Shown here: positions 19,432-29,636 of the stretch, piece by piece
How positions within the stretch are numbered: position 1 is the stretch's first letter
Layout of the letters: each line of letters begins with the position of its first letter
DNA from: Staphylococcus taiwanensis
GTDB lineage: Bacteria; Bacillota; Bacilli; Staphylococcales; Staphylococcaceae
Length of the DNA stretch: 64,000 nucleotides
Direction: 5' to 3'
Assembly (NCBI GenBank): GCA_020544305.1
Contig: CP058667.1
Coordinates: 434,001 to 498,000, forward strand
Position numbers and translations under genes: made by a program
The notes under the pieces: generated by a model
The model's database searches: none
Told to the model about the DNA's origin: nothing
The model's input: the letters and a program-made list of their open reading frames with translations, nothing else

Positions 19432-19469
19432 AATATTGAAAAATCGATAAATAAGAAAAGGAGTTTTGA

Positions 19470-20912
<1,443 letters not shown>

Positions 20913-20939
20913 CTAAACTATAAAATGAAAATACAATAA

Positions 20940-20986
20940 AAGTCCCTAGAAGCCGTGGTTATCCATTTCTTCTAGGGACTTAGTTA
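20940..20986. terminator. Terminator between bglA and the converging tannase gene
   Basis: The arms AAGTCCCTAGAAG and CTTCTAGGGACTT enclose a short loop. A-rich and T-rich flanks allow use from both sides. Confidence 0.85.
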
Positions 20987-21016
20987 TTTTAATATATGTT
21001 GTGTTAATAATGCGTC

Positions 21017-22888
21017 TTATTTTTTATTTATGCTTTCTACCCATTTGATGAAGTTACTGTTACCATCACCAGATGTTTCTGCCATTGTATGACCTTGATC
21101 CCATACCGTTTTGAAATCAACATTGTTAGCGCCTACAAGTTGTTTCAATGCTAGGGATAAGTTGGTTTCAGTATTTAATGCTGTATCGCCTTGTTGGATG
21201 CCTGTTCTAATTCTCCAATGTTTAGCCACGTTTGACTTACCATAACCGCCATAATAATTAGATAAATAATACATTGGATTATACATGTTCATTCGTGTAG
21301 ACATGTTCGTACCTAATTTGTCTGTTTTAGTTAAATCATTATGGTAGGCAGATACATATTTGCTATTCCAACCACTCAATTTACTATATTTTGATTTATT
21401 ATCTTGTAAAAGTTTTGCAAGTGTTTGGTTAAAATGTAATTTGCTGTTATTACCAGAAGTACCGAATACTTCATTTTCAGCTTGGCTACGTTTTAAGTCA
21501 TCAAAGGCTGAGACAGATTTTGAAGGTTGTTTATAGTATTTTGCAAAGTCTTTAAGACTTGTAATATGTGCACGTTTTGTCTTTTTGTCGTACGTAATCC
21601 ATGTGCCTTTTTTATTCAATGCTTTCAAATAGTCATCCATTGTTTTATATGTCTTGTTTGAAGATTGATTACCCATTTTAGGTGCTGAACCACTATTGCC
21701 TGAAGGTTTTTTACCGGATGGTTTACTACCACTTGGTTTATTGCCACTTTGTTTACCGCTAGTCATGCCCGCTTGTTCCGAGCTACTTTGTTTGTATGGG
21801 AAAGTTGTGTTATTTAAAAATTCAGTAGCTGAGTCTTCAATTTCTTTTTTAAGATATTTAGCGTAAGTACCTTCAGTATATTGCCCATGTTTAGATTTAG
21901 ATAATGACAGTGTTGTGTTACCATCTTTAAGCTTTAATTGATTTAAATAGCTAGCATATGATGAAGCGAGATCTGTTGATAATTGTTTTTGGAATGAGTT
22001 TGTTTTACGGTTGCCTTCGTTACCATATTGACCCATTTGCCATTCATATGCGGCATCAGCTTGGTCTAAACTTGTAATTGGGCACCATGCCATGGCACCA
22101 TCGATTTTATCACTAATATATTTACCATTTTTGTCTGTCATGGCGGCGCCAATCTTTTCTAAATATTTATAATATAGCTTGCTATCTCCAGAAGCACCGG
22201 CAATGGAACTTTGAGCACCGCCACCACTATGACCAAATGTATAAATCTTACTGCTATTACCTGGGAGATTGCTATCATTGAAGCGATAGTATCGAATTGC
22301 TGCTTTAAGATCCGTTACACCCCATGGAGAGCCAGTTTCATATGATTTCGTACTAGAACTACTACTATCATTGCCCATGCTCATACTACGGCCACGAAGA
22401 CCTGCTTCTACATAAATGAATCCAGCTTTCATATATTTCGAAATGTTGCTGTAATTATATGAAGTAGGCGCACTTTGTTCAGCATAGCCAGGGGTGTTTA
22501 CCGGATAGACGATAGGAGCTGTTTTAGCGGAATAACCGTTCACTTTTTTTCCATTATTAATTGTAACTGTATAGGTGCCGTTGCTATTTTTCTTACCTGT
22601 GAAATAGGCGGCAGGTACATATATACCAAGTTTTTCTACATTTTTGGCTTGGGGGTTTGAAACATAACGCACATTTAATTGATAATAAACGTTGTTTTTA
22701 CTATCATATTTCCATTTCGTGTTATCTATTTTCAATGATGATGAGGCTTGCTTATAATTTTTAATCTTAACACTAGATGTAGACACACCTTTTGTATCGT
22801 GACTTGAATTGTTGCTTTGATGTTCACCAGCACTACAACCAGATAATAGGACTGTAGCTGTTAAAAGTGATATAAAGGTTCGTTTCAT
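21017..22888 (-). CDS. tanA: Lipoprotein tannase (tannin acylhydrolase)
   Basis: A 623-residue esterase releasing gallic acid from tannins and gallate esters. A lipoprotein signal peptide ends in LLSGC (Cys18), so it is exported and lipid-anchored. The alpha/beta-hydrolase nucleophile lies in TFGHSGGGAQSS (Ser221). The tannase-type segment WCPITSLDQADAAYEWQMGQ follows, with an Asp/His region near DQGHTMAE at the C-terminus. A G/S/K/P-rich low-complexity stretch at about 380-410 (SGKQSGNKPSGSKPSG) forms an exposed loop. Length matches subtype A tannases such as S. lugdunensis TanA. A LysR gene lies immediately upstream in the same direction. A palindrome at 22910-22932 precedes the ribosome site. 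Confidence 0.85.
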   Translation of the reverse strand: MKRTFISLLTATVLLSGCSAGEHQSNNSSHDTKGVSTSSVKIKNYKQASSSLKIDNTKWKYDSKNNVYYQLNVRYVSNPQAKNVEKLGIYVPAAYFTGKKNSNGTYTVTINNGKKVNGYSAKTAPIVYPVNTPGYAEQSAPTSYNYSNISKYMKAGFIYVEAGLRGRSMSMGNDSSSSSTKSYETGSPWGVTDLKAAIRYYRFNDSNLPGNSSKIYTFGHSGGGAQSSIAGASGDSKLYYKYLEKIGAAMTDKNGKYISDKIDGAMAWCPITSLDQADAAYEWQMGQYGNEGNRKTNSFQKQLSTDLASSYASYLNQLKLKDGNTTLSLSKSKHGQYTEGTYAKYLKKEIEDSATEFLNNTTFPYKQSSSEQAGMTSGKQSGNKPSGSKPSGKKPSGNSGSAPKMGNQSSNKTYKTMDDYLKALNKKGTWITYDKKTKRAHITSLKDFAKYYKQPSKSVSAFDDLKRSQAENEVFGTSGNNSKLHFNQTLAKLLQDNKSKYSKLSGWNSKYVSAYHNDLTKTDKLGTNMSTRMNMYNPMYYLSNYYGGYGKSNVAKHWRIRTGIQQGDTALNTETNLSLALKQLVGANNVDFKTVWDQGHTMAETSGDGNSNFIKWVESINKK

Positions 22889-22909
22889 CTTATACTCCTC
22901 CTCTAAATT

Positions 22910-22932
22910 GTGATAAATCTATTATTTATCAC
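22910..22932 (-). promoter_or_regulatory. Palindrome in the tannase leader
   Basis: GTGATAAAT and ATTTATCAC form perfect 9-bp arms around CTATT, ending 21 bases before the tannase ATG. It could be a LysR operator (it contains T-N11-A patterns) or an mRNA stem next to the Shine-Dalgarno. Which of these is not decidable here. Confidence 0.5.
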
Positions 22933-23017
22933 ATAAGGAGGGGTATCAATTCGGATTAAGCGAATCAACCATTCTATATTTGAAAGTACCAATAGACCTT
23001 TAGTCCCTTGACAATTG

Positions 23018-23905
23018 TTAGTGCTTGTCGTGACTACATGCTTGAATAAGCTTCATTAATTCATCTATCTCATTAGAAGGTAAAATATGGTCATATACTT
23101 TGACATTGATGTAGGATGTTATTGGTGATTTAAATGGAACCATTTTTAAAGGTGAGGTGATATAGAATTTCGCTTGTTGTTCCATAATTAATGCTACGCC
23201 ATTATTGATATTTGCCATCTCAAGAAAGTTCTCAATGCGAGGTGCAGTAAATGAAATATGTGGATAGAATTGTTGGTTTTCGCAATAATCTAAGAAAGAT
23301 TGATGTTCAATCGCAAAATCAGGAGTAAGATACAGCGATTCGCCCTCAAGCATATCAAGTGTTACTTCCGGAACATGCACTAAAGGATGAGATTCGTGAA
23401 CGACGGCACACAGTTTTTCTTCTAAATAGGTAAAGGCGTGTGTTTCATGCACCGGTCGTTCTTCTCTTAAGAAACTTATATCAATTGCACCGTCTTCTAT
23501 AAGTTGCTGCAAATCTTGCTCACTACCTTCATGAATACGGAATCTTACATTTGGAAATTTTTGGATACATTGTGAGACGATGTTAGTGATACCATATTCA
23601 ATCATTAATCGAGAGGCACCAAGATTAATGGTCAGTAAATTATCATGATTTTGTTGTTCTAGTTTTGTGATTAAATCTTTATGGTTCTGACAAATCATTT
23701 TCGCATAATGAAGGAATAATTTACCTGATTCTGTTAGTTCAAATTGTTTATTACTACGGTCAATAAGGCGGTATCCACATTCATTTTCTAATGTAACAAT
23801 ATGTTTTGATAATGTGGATTGGGCAATATAAAGATCTTGGGAAGCTTTGAAATAGTTTTGATATTTAGCTAAGACAATAAATTCATTTAAATAAGATATT
23901 TCCAT
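23018..23905 (-). CDS. LysR-family regulator, probably of the tannase gene
   Basis: About 295 residues with a typical LysR winged helix (YLNEFIVLAKYQNYFKASQ, AQSTLSKHIVTLENECG, residues ~4-50) and an effector domain. The frame is open to an ATG at 23950. LysR proteins usually begin directly with the MEISYLNEF type sequence, so 23905 is chosen; neither start has a strong ribosome site. The tannase gene follows 129 bases downstream on the same strand. Tannase loci in lactobacilli carry a LysR regulator (TanR), so a matching role is inferred. The methyltransferase gene diverges from it. Confidence 0.8.
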   Translation of the reverse strand: MEISYLNEFIVLAKYQNYFKASQDLYIAQSTLSKHIVTLENECGYRLIDRSNKQFELTESGKLFLHYAKMICQNHKDLITKLEQQNHDNLLTINLGASRLMIEYGITNIVSQCIQKFPNVRFRIHEGSEQDLQQLIEDGAIDISFLREERPVHETHAFTYLEEKLCAVVHESHPLVHVPEVTLDMLEGESLYLTPDFAIEHQSFLDYCENQQFYPHISFTAPRIENFLEMANINNGVALIMEQQAKFYITSPLKMVPFKSPITSYINVKVYDHILPSNEIDELMKLIQACSHDKH

Positions 23906-24068
23906 ATTTATCAACAACTTTCGATAATATTGATTATTTAAATGATACATGATTCTTCTTAATATATAAAATTGTAAGTAATTTCAAATATAACCAATCA
24001 TTCAAATTGTTTTGTTTTTTTATAGTTGATAGTTAAAATACAAATGAATATTTAAGATATAGGGGCTG

Positions 24069-24926
24069 ATGATAGTGAATGAAAATATATTTAATAATCA
24101 ATATTGGGAGAAAGCGTGGGAAAACGATCCTAATACACAAGATAAAAGAATGAAACGTGCAGGCTTAGGTGATCCATCTGCACCTGGCTTTGAAAAGTGG
24201 GCAAAAAACTTTGATAAACAATCATTTACTAAAGAAAGCCAACAACGTACAAAACGTATTATGGATTGGATTGAACGACAAACGGGAGCATTTAGTGATT
24301 TAAGTATATTAGATATTGGTGCTGCCTCAGGCGTCTTTAGTATGCCATTTGCTAAAGAAGGTGCTAAAGTGACAGCGTTAGAGCCATCACCTATATTACA
24401 TGACATGCTAAAAGATAATGCGTACCATTTCGGTGTAACACTAGAAACGATTAATCAATCGTTTGAAGATGCTTGCATTGATGAACTAGGGCATCATGAT
24501 TTAGTATTTGCATCTATGTGTCCGGCAGTTACGACGTGGGAAGCGGTTAATAAAGCAATTGATATCGCACAGAAATATGTATATGTCAGTTTAATTGCTG
24601 GACCTAAGGAAAATTCAATAGTTGATGAGGTTGTAGCATTTTTAGATGAAAAAAGTCAGACTATGACGGCGGATATGTATTACTTATTGCAGTTATTATA
24701 TGTTAATGATTACACGTATGAAACATTAATCGAGCGTCATACACAACACAATGATAAAACACTTGATGATGTTATGCAGCAATTACCTCAATGGTTAAAA
24801 GAAGTTGAGGTTGAACTAGATGAACAACAACTGGGGAGTGTGAAAGACTATTTACAAGATAAATATGGCGATGCGATACCTGTAATCACTGGTGGTAAGT
24901 TTGGTAAAGTATTGATTCATGTATAG
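24069..24926 (+). CDS. Class I SAM-dependent methyltransferase
   Basis: A 285-residue protein with a Rossmann-like methyltransferase core: motif I is LDIGAASGVFSMPFAKEGAKVTALEPS (residues ~78-105), and motif II-like LVFASMCPAV lies near 145. The N-terminal ~70 residues are charged and helical. The substrate cannot be named. The ribosome site AGGGG is only 3 bases from ATG 24069; GTG 24075 (MNENIFNNQYWEK) is better spaced and is an alternative start. A YciI-like gene starts 10 bases after the stop. The gene diverges from the LysR gene next to tannase. Confidence 0.8.
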   Translation: MIVNENIFNNQYWEKAWENDPNTQDKRMKRAGLGDPSAPGFEKWAKNFDKQSFTKESQQRTKRIMDWIERQTGAFSDLSILDIGAASGVFSMPFAKEGAKVTALEPSPILHDMLKDNAYHFGVTLETINQSFEDACIDELGHHDLVFASMCPAVTTWEAVNKAIDIAQKYVYVSLIAGPKENSIVDEVVAFLDEKSQTMTADMYYLLQLLYVNDYTYETLIERHTQHNDKTLDDVMQQLPQWLKEVEVELDEQQLGSVKDYLQDKYGDAIPVITGGKFGKVLIHV

Positions 24927-24936
24927 AGGGGACGTT

Positions 24937-25254
24937 ATGAAATACTATATCGTAAAATTTGAACACACTGATTTAAAAAGATGGAAGAAGTATGTTGTCC
25001 CGCATGTCTTATACTTAAAGAAGTTGATAAAGCAAGGGCACTTAATAGTTTCTGGTCCAACTGTTGATGAGCGCAAAGATGTGAAAGAAGCTTATTTAAT
25101 ATTTAAAGTTAAAAATCGTGACATGTTAATGTCGTTACTTGAGAAAGATCCTTTTTGGTATCAAGGCTTAGTTTCTCATTATACAATTGAAGCGTGGAAA
25201 CCGTTATTTGGTAATTTAGAGCACCTTGCGAATGAAGAATTTGAACAAAATTAA
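24937..25254 (+). CDS. YciI-like protein
   Basis: A 105-residue protein of the YCII dimeric alpha/beta fold (KYYIVKFEHTDL start, HVLYLKKLIKQGHLIVSGPTVD in the middle, DPFW near the end). The His-Asp type residues common in YciI enzymes are partly visible. The function of most members is unknown; some act in aromatic catabolism (chloromuconolactone dehalogenase-like). ATG 24937 is chosen because GAGGGGACG precedes it. It is probably cotranscribed with the methyltransferase. Confidence 0.7.
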   Translation: MKYYIVKFEHTDLKRWKKYVVPHVLYLKKLIKQGHLIVSGPTVDERKDVKEAYLIFKVKNRDMLMSLLEKDPFWYQGLVSHYTIEAWKPLFGNLEHLANEEFEQN

Positions 25255-25317
25255 TATGTATAAATACTATTCTGACGGTCTTTGTTGGAATGGTATTTAT
25301 TTTTAATAAAATTATTT

Positions 25318-25369
25318 CGATATATCGCTTTACATTTAACGATATATCGTTTATTATATCGATATATCG
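25318..25369 (+). promoter_or_regulatory. Promoter with three CGATATATCG operators (PadR-type autoregulation)
   Basis: The 10-bp perfect palindrome CGATATATCG occurs at 25318-25327, 25340-25349 and 25360-25369, about two helical turns apart. A promoter with -35 TTTACA (25329-25334), 17-bp spacer and -10 TATTAT (25352-25357) is interleaved with them: one copy above -35, one in the spacer, one just after -10. The PadR gene starts 40 bases downstream. Confidence 0.8.
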
Positions 25370-25409
25370 AAAAAGTAATTAAATAATAATTAAAGAAAAG
25401 GTGATTTTA

Positions 25410-25988
25410 ATGATGTTTAGAAGACATATGCAAGATATGAGACAAGGAATGGATCGTTTTGAACAATTTGGTGGAAGCAAAGGGCCACAAGGTTTTGAAG
25501 GGTTTGGTGGTTTCGGACGTCGTGGTGGTCGAGATAGATTTTTCAAAAAAGGAAATCTACAATTTATTATTTTACAAATGTTAGAAGAAGAATCACGTCA
25601 CGGTTATCAAATCATTAAAGATTTAGAAGAACGCTTCAAAGGTTTCTATTCACCAAGTCCTGGTTCAGTTTACCCAATTTTACAAATGTTAGAAGATAGA
25701 GACTTTGTATCAATTTCTAAAGAGGGTAACAAAAAAATCTACACCATTACAGATGAAGGTAAAACCTTCTTAAAAGAGAATGTTGACCAAGATGAATTTA
25801 CACAACGCTTAGAACAATTTAAAAATGTAGATTTTGAACAAATGAAAGCATCACGCGAACAATTACAAGGATTATTCCATGGATTTATGAAAGCAAGTCA
25901 AAGTGCATTACAAGATGAAGAAAAACAAAAAGAATTAAACGTATTTATTGAAGAAACTAAAGAAAAATTAGAACGATTCTATAAATAA
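25410..25988 (+). CDS. PadR-family transcriptional regulator
   Basis: A 192-residue regulator. A Gly/Phe/Arg-rich N-terminal arm (residues ~5-45, GGSKGPQGFEGFGGFGRRGG) precedes a PadR winged helix (LQFIILQMLEEESRHGYQIIKDLEERF, SPGSVYPILQMLEDRDFV) and a C-terminal helical dimerisation region. PadR proteins often answer phenolic acids or toxic compounds. ATG 25410 has the ribosome site AAAGG at 8 bases; the GTG at 25401 overlaps it. The TetX-like monooxygenase gene follows 20 bases later, so both are likely repressed from the operator array upstream. Confidence 0.9.
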   Translation: MMFRRHMQDMRQGMDRFEQFGGSKGPQGFEGFGGFGRRGGRDRFFKKGNLQFIILQMLEEESRHGYQIIKDLEERFKGFYSPSPGSVYPILQMLEDRDFVSISKEGNKKIYTITDEGKTFLKENVDQDEFTQRLEQFKNVDFEQMKASREQLQGLFHGFMKASQSALQDEEKQKELNVFIEETKEKLERFYK

Positions 25989-26008
25989 TAAATCGGGGGT
26001 AACGGGTT

Positions 26009-27187
26009 ATGAACATTAAAGATGTAAAAAATGTAGGTATTATTGGAGGAGGCCCTGGTGGTTTAATGTTAGGTCTTCTCCTACAACAACAAGGATTTGG
26101 GGTTAAAATCTTTGAAAAAGCTGGACTCAATGTGAATAGTGATCGTGGTGGCTCATTAGATATTCATGAGGAAAGCGGTCAATTGGCATTAAAAGAAACT
26201 GGCATTATTGATAAATTTAGAGAACTTGCCCGTTTTGAGGGTGAAGACACACGTGTTTTAGATAAAAATGGCAATGTCTACTATGAAGAAACGGCAGACC
26301 CTGAAATTGAGGGCGGTCGCCCAGAGATTGACCGTGGTGAATTATGTGACATAATTTCAGAACAATTGAACGATGGCACAGTGGTATACGGTAAAGCATT
26401 TAAATCATTGAAACAGTTAGACAATGCACAAATTGAAGTGATGTTTGATGATGATAGCAATGAAACGTTTGATTTTGTGATTGGGGCTGATGGTGCCTTT
26501 TCAAAAGTAAGACCATATTTGGCTCATGTAGATGTAGAATATAATGATATTTCAATGGTTGAATTGAATGTGGAAGACGTGTTTAATCAATATCCTGATT
26601 TAGCCCAGTTTAATAAAAATGGTAAAATGATGGCTTTTGGAGACAATAAAGCGATATTAGGACAAGTCAATGGCGATGGACGTATAAAAGTCTACATGTC
26701 GTATAAAATGGCTTACGACGAATTTGATAAATTTAAAGCAATGTCAAAATCTGAAATTAAAGCGCAGTTAATGAAAGATTTTGAAGATTGGGATGCAGAT
26801 TTAAAAAAATATATCGAATATGCTGGTGATGATTTATTACTACGCCGTATTTATAAATTGCCAATTGGATTCAAATGGGATAATCAGTCAAATTTAACTT
26901 TAATTGGTGATGCTGCACATTTAATGAGTCCGTTTGCGGGTGAGGGCGTCAATATGGCATTTTATGATGCTTATTTATTAGCAGAAGCGATAAAAGAGAA
27001 TGATGATTTACAAAGTGCATTGAAAGCGTATGAAGCAAAAATGTATGAAGTTTCTGAACAAAGTGCAAGTGAATCACAATCTAATTTAGAAAAAATGTTT
27101 GATGACAATGCAGCACAAACGTTTGGCGATTTCTTTAATCAAGTAGGGGAATTGTTCGAAGAACATCAAACGCATAATCAAGCATAA
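26009..27187 (+). CDS. TetX-like FAD-dependent monooxygenase
   Basis: A 392-residue group A flavoprotein monooxygenase. The FAD motif GIIGGGPGGLMLGLLLQQQG is at residues ~10-30. RGGSLDIHEESGQLAL parallels the TetX segment RGGTLDLHKGSGQEA, and the second FAD motif LIGDAAHLMSPFAGEGVNMAFYDA is near 295. The C-terminal helix pattern also follows TetX. It probably hydroxylates an aromatic or quinone-like compound. Whether it attacks tetracyclines cannot be told from sequence. It is in an operon with PadR, and a terminator follows at 27198-27232. Confidence 0.88.
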   Translation: MNIKDVKNVGIIGGGPGGLMLGLLLQQQGFGVKIFEKAGLNVNSDRGGSLDIHEESGQLALKETGIIDKFRELARFEGEDTRVLDKNGNVYYEETADPEIEGGRPEIDRGELCDIISEQLNDGTVVYGKAFKSLKQLDNAQIEVMFDDDSNETFDFVIGADGAFSKVRPYLAHVDVEYNDISMVELNVEDVFNQYPDLAQFNKNGKMMAFGDNKAILGQVNGDGRIKVYMSYKMAYDEFDKFKAMSKSEIKAQLMKDFEDWDADLKKYIEYAGDDLLLRRIYKLPIGFKWDNQSNLTLIGDAAHLMSPFAGEGVNMAFYDAYLLAEAIKENDDLQSALKAYEAKMYEVSEQSASESQSNLEKMFDDNAAQTFGDFFNQVGELFEEHQTHNQA

Positions 27188-27197
27188 TAAGTATTAG

Positions 27198-27232
27198 AAA
27201 AGCCGGCTGGTTGAAATAACCAGTCGGCTTTT
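27198..27232 (+). terminator. Terminator of the PadR-monooxygenase operon
   Basis: The arms AAAAGCCGGCTGGTT and AACCAGTCGGCTTTT flank a 5-base loop. Confidence 0.9.
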
Positions 27233-27266
27233 AATTCGAGTGAAGTTGTATAGAACTTCGCCGGAA

Positions 27267-27757
27267 TGATAAACGGGCTACAGTGAGCAGATTGCTCAAC
27301 AATTATACGCATCGCGCTAAAACTAAAGAACAGTTTTTGCTTGATGCTAGTAATTGTTCGCAACCTAAGCGCTCACTTACGCACCTAGTGATAAACGGGC
27401 TACAGTGAGCAGGTTTTTCGGCAGAAATACTCAAAGCTCGACAAAACTTGAAGAACAGTTTTGCTCGCTTTTCGATTCTGCTCAAAACCTAAGCGCTCAC
27501 TTACGCACCTAGTGATAAACGGGCTACAGTGAGCAGGTTTTTCGGCAGAAATACTCAAAGCTCGACAAAACTTGAAGAACAGTTTTGCTCGCTTTTCGAT
27601 TCTGCTCAAAACCTAAGCGCTCACTTACGCACCTAGTGATAAACGGGCTACGAAAAGCAGGTCGTTCGACAATAATACGCTAATCGCTAAAATCAAAGAA
27701 CGATTTTTGCTCATAGCTCGTTATTGCTCGCGACCTGAACGCTTTTCTTCGCACCTT
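27267..27757. repeat. Tandem array of four ~124-bp palindromic repeat units
   Basis: Each unit begins TGATAAACGGGCTAC. Unit 1 is 27267-27388, unit 2 is 27389-27512, unit 3 is 27513-27636 and unit 4 is 27637-27757. Units 2 and 3 are identical over 124 bp by eye; 1 and 4 share the ends but differ inside. Every unit is an imperfect inverted repeat: AGTGAGCAGGTTTT near the left pairs with AAAACCTAAGCGCTCACT near the right. In unit 4 both arms changed together (GAAAAGCAGGTCG... and CGACCTGAACGCTTTTC), which preserves pairing. No protein is convincingly encoded. The array fills the gap between the monooxygenase terminator and the 3' end of fda. Confidence 0.85.
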
Positions 27758-28646
27758 AGTTTTTATTTACTGATGCGTCATAGATTGAGTCTACTGCGTC
27801 GCCTAATGCTTTATCGAATTCTTCTTGTGATTGGCTAGCACGTAAGTCACTTGCTAATGCACGTGAGAAGCTTGCGATTAATTCGTCGTTGTCTTTCAAT
27901 AATTTGTTTGCTTCGTCTCTGCTGTAACCACCTGATAATACAACCACGCGTACAACATTTGGATGATCTGCTAATTCTTTGTATAAGTTAGCTTTAGTTG
28001 GGATAGTTAATTTTAACATTACTAATTGATCATCATTTAATGAATCTAAGCCTTTTTTAAGTTCAGCTTTTAATACTTCTTCGATTTCAGCTTTGTCTTT
28101 AGCGTTGATGTTAACTTCAGGTTCAATGATTGGTACTAAACCTTTAGCGATGATTTTTTTAGCGAATTCAAATTGTTGTTCAACAACGTCTTTAATACCT
28201 TGTTCATTTAATTCTAAGATATTAGAACGCATTTTAGTACCGAAGATGTGACGTTCAACCGCACGGTCTAACGTATCGTCTAAATCATCGATAGGTTTCA
28301 TTAATTGAACACCATTTTGTTGTTCAGCTAAACCTTTGTCGACTTTTAAGAAAGGAACAACGCCTTTGTCAGCTAAGTAGTCACCAGTATATTTGCCTTC
28401 AACTTCACGATCCATTGTTTGTTCGAAAAGGATAGCACCTAAAATTTTGTCTGGAGAGAATGAAGGTGAAGTTACAACTCTAGTACGCATATCGTGTACA
28501 AGTTGGAACATTTCGTCATCATTGCTATATTCGTCCTCGTTTACACCATATTCTTTTAATGCTTTAGGAGTACTACCGCCACTTTGGTCTAATGCTGCGA
28601 TAAAACCTTTCCCATTAGTCATTTTTTCTAATTGTTCTTTATTCAT
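27756..28646 (-). CDS. fda: Class I fructose-bisphosphate aldolase
   Basis: A 296-residue Schiff-base aldolase interconverting fructose-1,6-bisphosphate with dihydroxyacetone phosphate and glyceraldehyde-3-phosphate. The beginning ([22 protein letters not shown]) and the [14 protein letters not shown] segment with the Schiff-base Lys are typical of the staphylococcal FdaI. The active-site EPEVNI segment is present. ATG 28646 is chosen; the frame opens at GTG 28658, which overlaps the ribosome site AAAGGAG. Its stop codon almost touches the palindromic repeat array, so no ordinary terminator is seen; the repeats may serve as one. Confidence 0.95.
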   Translation of the reverse strand: MNKEQLEKMTNGKGFIAALDQSGGSTPKALKEYGVNEDEYSNDDEMFQLVHDMRTRVVTSPSFSPDKILGAILFEQTMDREVEGKYTGDYLADKGVVPFLKVDKGLAEQQNGVQLMKPIDDLDDTLDRAVERHIFGTKMRSNILELNEQGIKDVVEQQFEFAKKIIAKGLVPIIEPEVNINAKDKAEIEEVLKAELKKGLDSLNDDQLVMLKLTIPTKANLYKELADHPNVVRVVVLSGGYSRDEANKLLKDNDELIASFSRALASDLRASQSQEEFDKALGDAVDSIYDASVNKN

Positions 28647-28823
28647 TACTCTTTCCACTCCTTTAATTAACTTTCATATTTATTATGATAAAAATTAAGC
28701 ACATTCTCAAGTTATAAAACTTATATTTATTGAAAATTCATATTTTACAGTTTATAGTTTCATAAATTGTACTCATTTGTTGTATAACTCATTTTCAAAA
28801 ATTAAAATATGCGAGGTAATAAA

Positions 28824-29454
28824 ATGGAACATCGTATCTTAATTATTGGTAGTCCAGGTTCAGGGAAATCAACGTTAGCCATGCGTTTGCAACAGAATTA
28901 TAAGATACCTTTGTATCACATCGATAAAATACAATGGCTTAACGATAAAGAGACTGTAACGCCGGAATCCTTACACGCTCAGTTGAAAGAAATTGTAGCG
29001 ACGCCATCTTGGATTATTGATGGTCATTATTCAAATACCTTACCCATGAGATTAGAACGAGCAACGATAGTGATTTGGATAAAAGAACCCAAGTGGAAAT
29101 GTATATACCGTGTTATCAAACGATATCTTAAGAGTATATTTAGAAAGAAGACTGGGACATAAATAATATAAATATGCTATTTTGCAATTTCGCAGTAGCT
29201 GACTGAACTGAAAATGCGCTTAAATCAAGCTTTTTTCAGTTCTAGTCATCCTTGCGGGGGTGGGACGACGAATTTAAAAAGAATTCTGTCCCACTCCCAA
29301 TCCTAAGACAATAAGTATAGAATTTCTCAAATATATTTGGGATTTCCCTAGAAATAATGACGACAACGTAGTAAATCATTATCATCAAACAAAACATCAA
29401 ATTCAATGGATGATTGGTGATACGCAATTAATTTATTCAAAATTAAACCTATGA
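28824..29454 (+). pseudogene. P-loop kinase (topology-modulation/FlaR-like) gene split by a repeat
   Basis: The 5' part has the Walker A motif GSPGSGKSTLA (residues ~9-19), YHIDKIQW and WIIDGHYS, the pattern of small adenylate-kinase-like P-loop proteins called topology modulation or FlaR-like. The reading frame stops at 29162, just inside a ~150-bp repeat (29150-29298). After the repeat the family's C-terminus resumes as PKTISIEFLKYIWDFPRNN and runs to TGA 29454. The missing piece is only about a dozen residues. The start ATG 28824 has GAGGT 6 bases upstream. The gene is taken as broken by repeat insertion. Confidence 0.8.
29150..29298. repeat. MITE-like staphylococcal repeat inserted in a gene
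   Basis: The element starts GACTGGGACATAAAT and ends AGAATTCTGTCCCACTCCC, giving terminal inverted repeats around TGGGACA/TGTCCCA. An internal hairpin pairs GACTGAACTGAAAA with TTTTTTCAGTTCTAGTC. Related ends occur in this window at 16467-16610, 39910-39955 and from 63176. No coding capacity is seen. Confidence 0.7.
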
Positions 29455-29567
29455 GCACACGATTTATATAAAATGTATTTAAAAACATACAAACATTAGT
29501 TAATTTATATTATAAAATTTTGCGGTAGTGAATATTTTTGTTAAAAGTATGCTATTCTAGAGGCAAG

Positions 29568-29636
29568 TTAGGTTCTCTTATTTAGGATATTTTAAACCTT
29601 AAAAATCGCTTACTATTCTAAATAATGAGAACCTAA
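29568..29636 (+). promoter_or_regulatory. Long 5' leader stem-loop before the DUF4015 lipoprotein gene
   Basis: TTAGGTTCTCTTATTTAG pairs with CTAAATAATGAGAACCTAA (one bulged base), loop about 30 bases. An extended -10 (TGCTATTCT, 29550-29558) just upstream would place the mRNA 5' end right at the stem. It could stabilise the mRNA or act as a regulator target. Confidence 0.55.

Noticed and set aside
26009..27187. Acquired tetracycline-resistance gene tet(X)
   Set aside because: Motifs are shared with TetX, but the sequence clearly differs and it is tied to a PadR promoter; only TetX-like family membership is supported.
27178..27609. Several minus-strand open frames of 60-69 codons in the repeat array (ending in LARCV/ACSL-like peptides)
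   Set aside because: They are translations of the tandem palindromic repeats, recur with the repeat unit, lack ribosome sites and resemble no protein family.
27267..27757. CRISPR array
   Set aside because: The units are ~124 bp and identical or diverging throughout; there are no short repeats with unique spacers and no cas genes.
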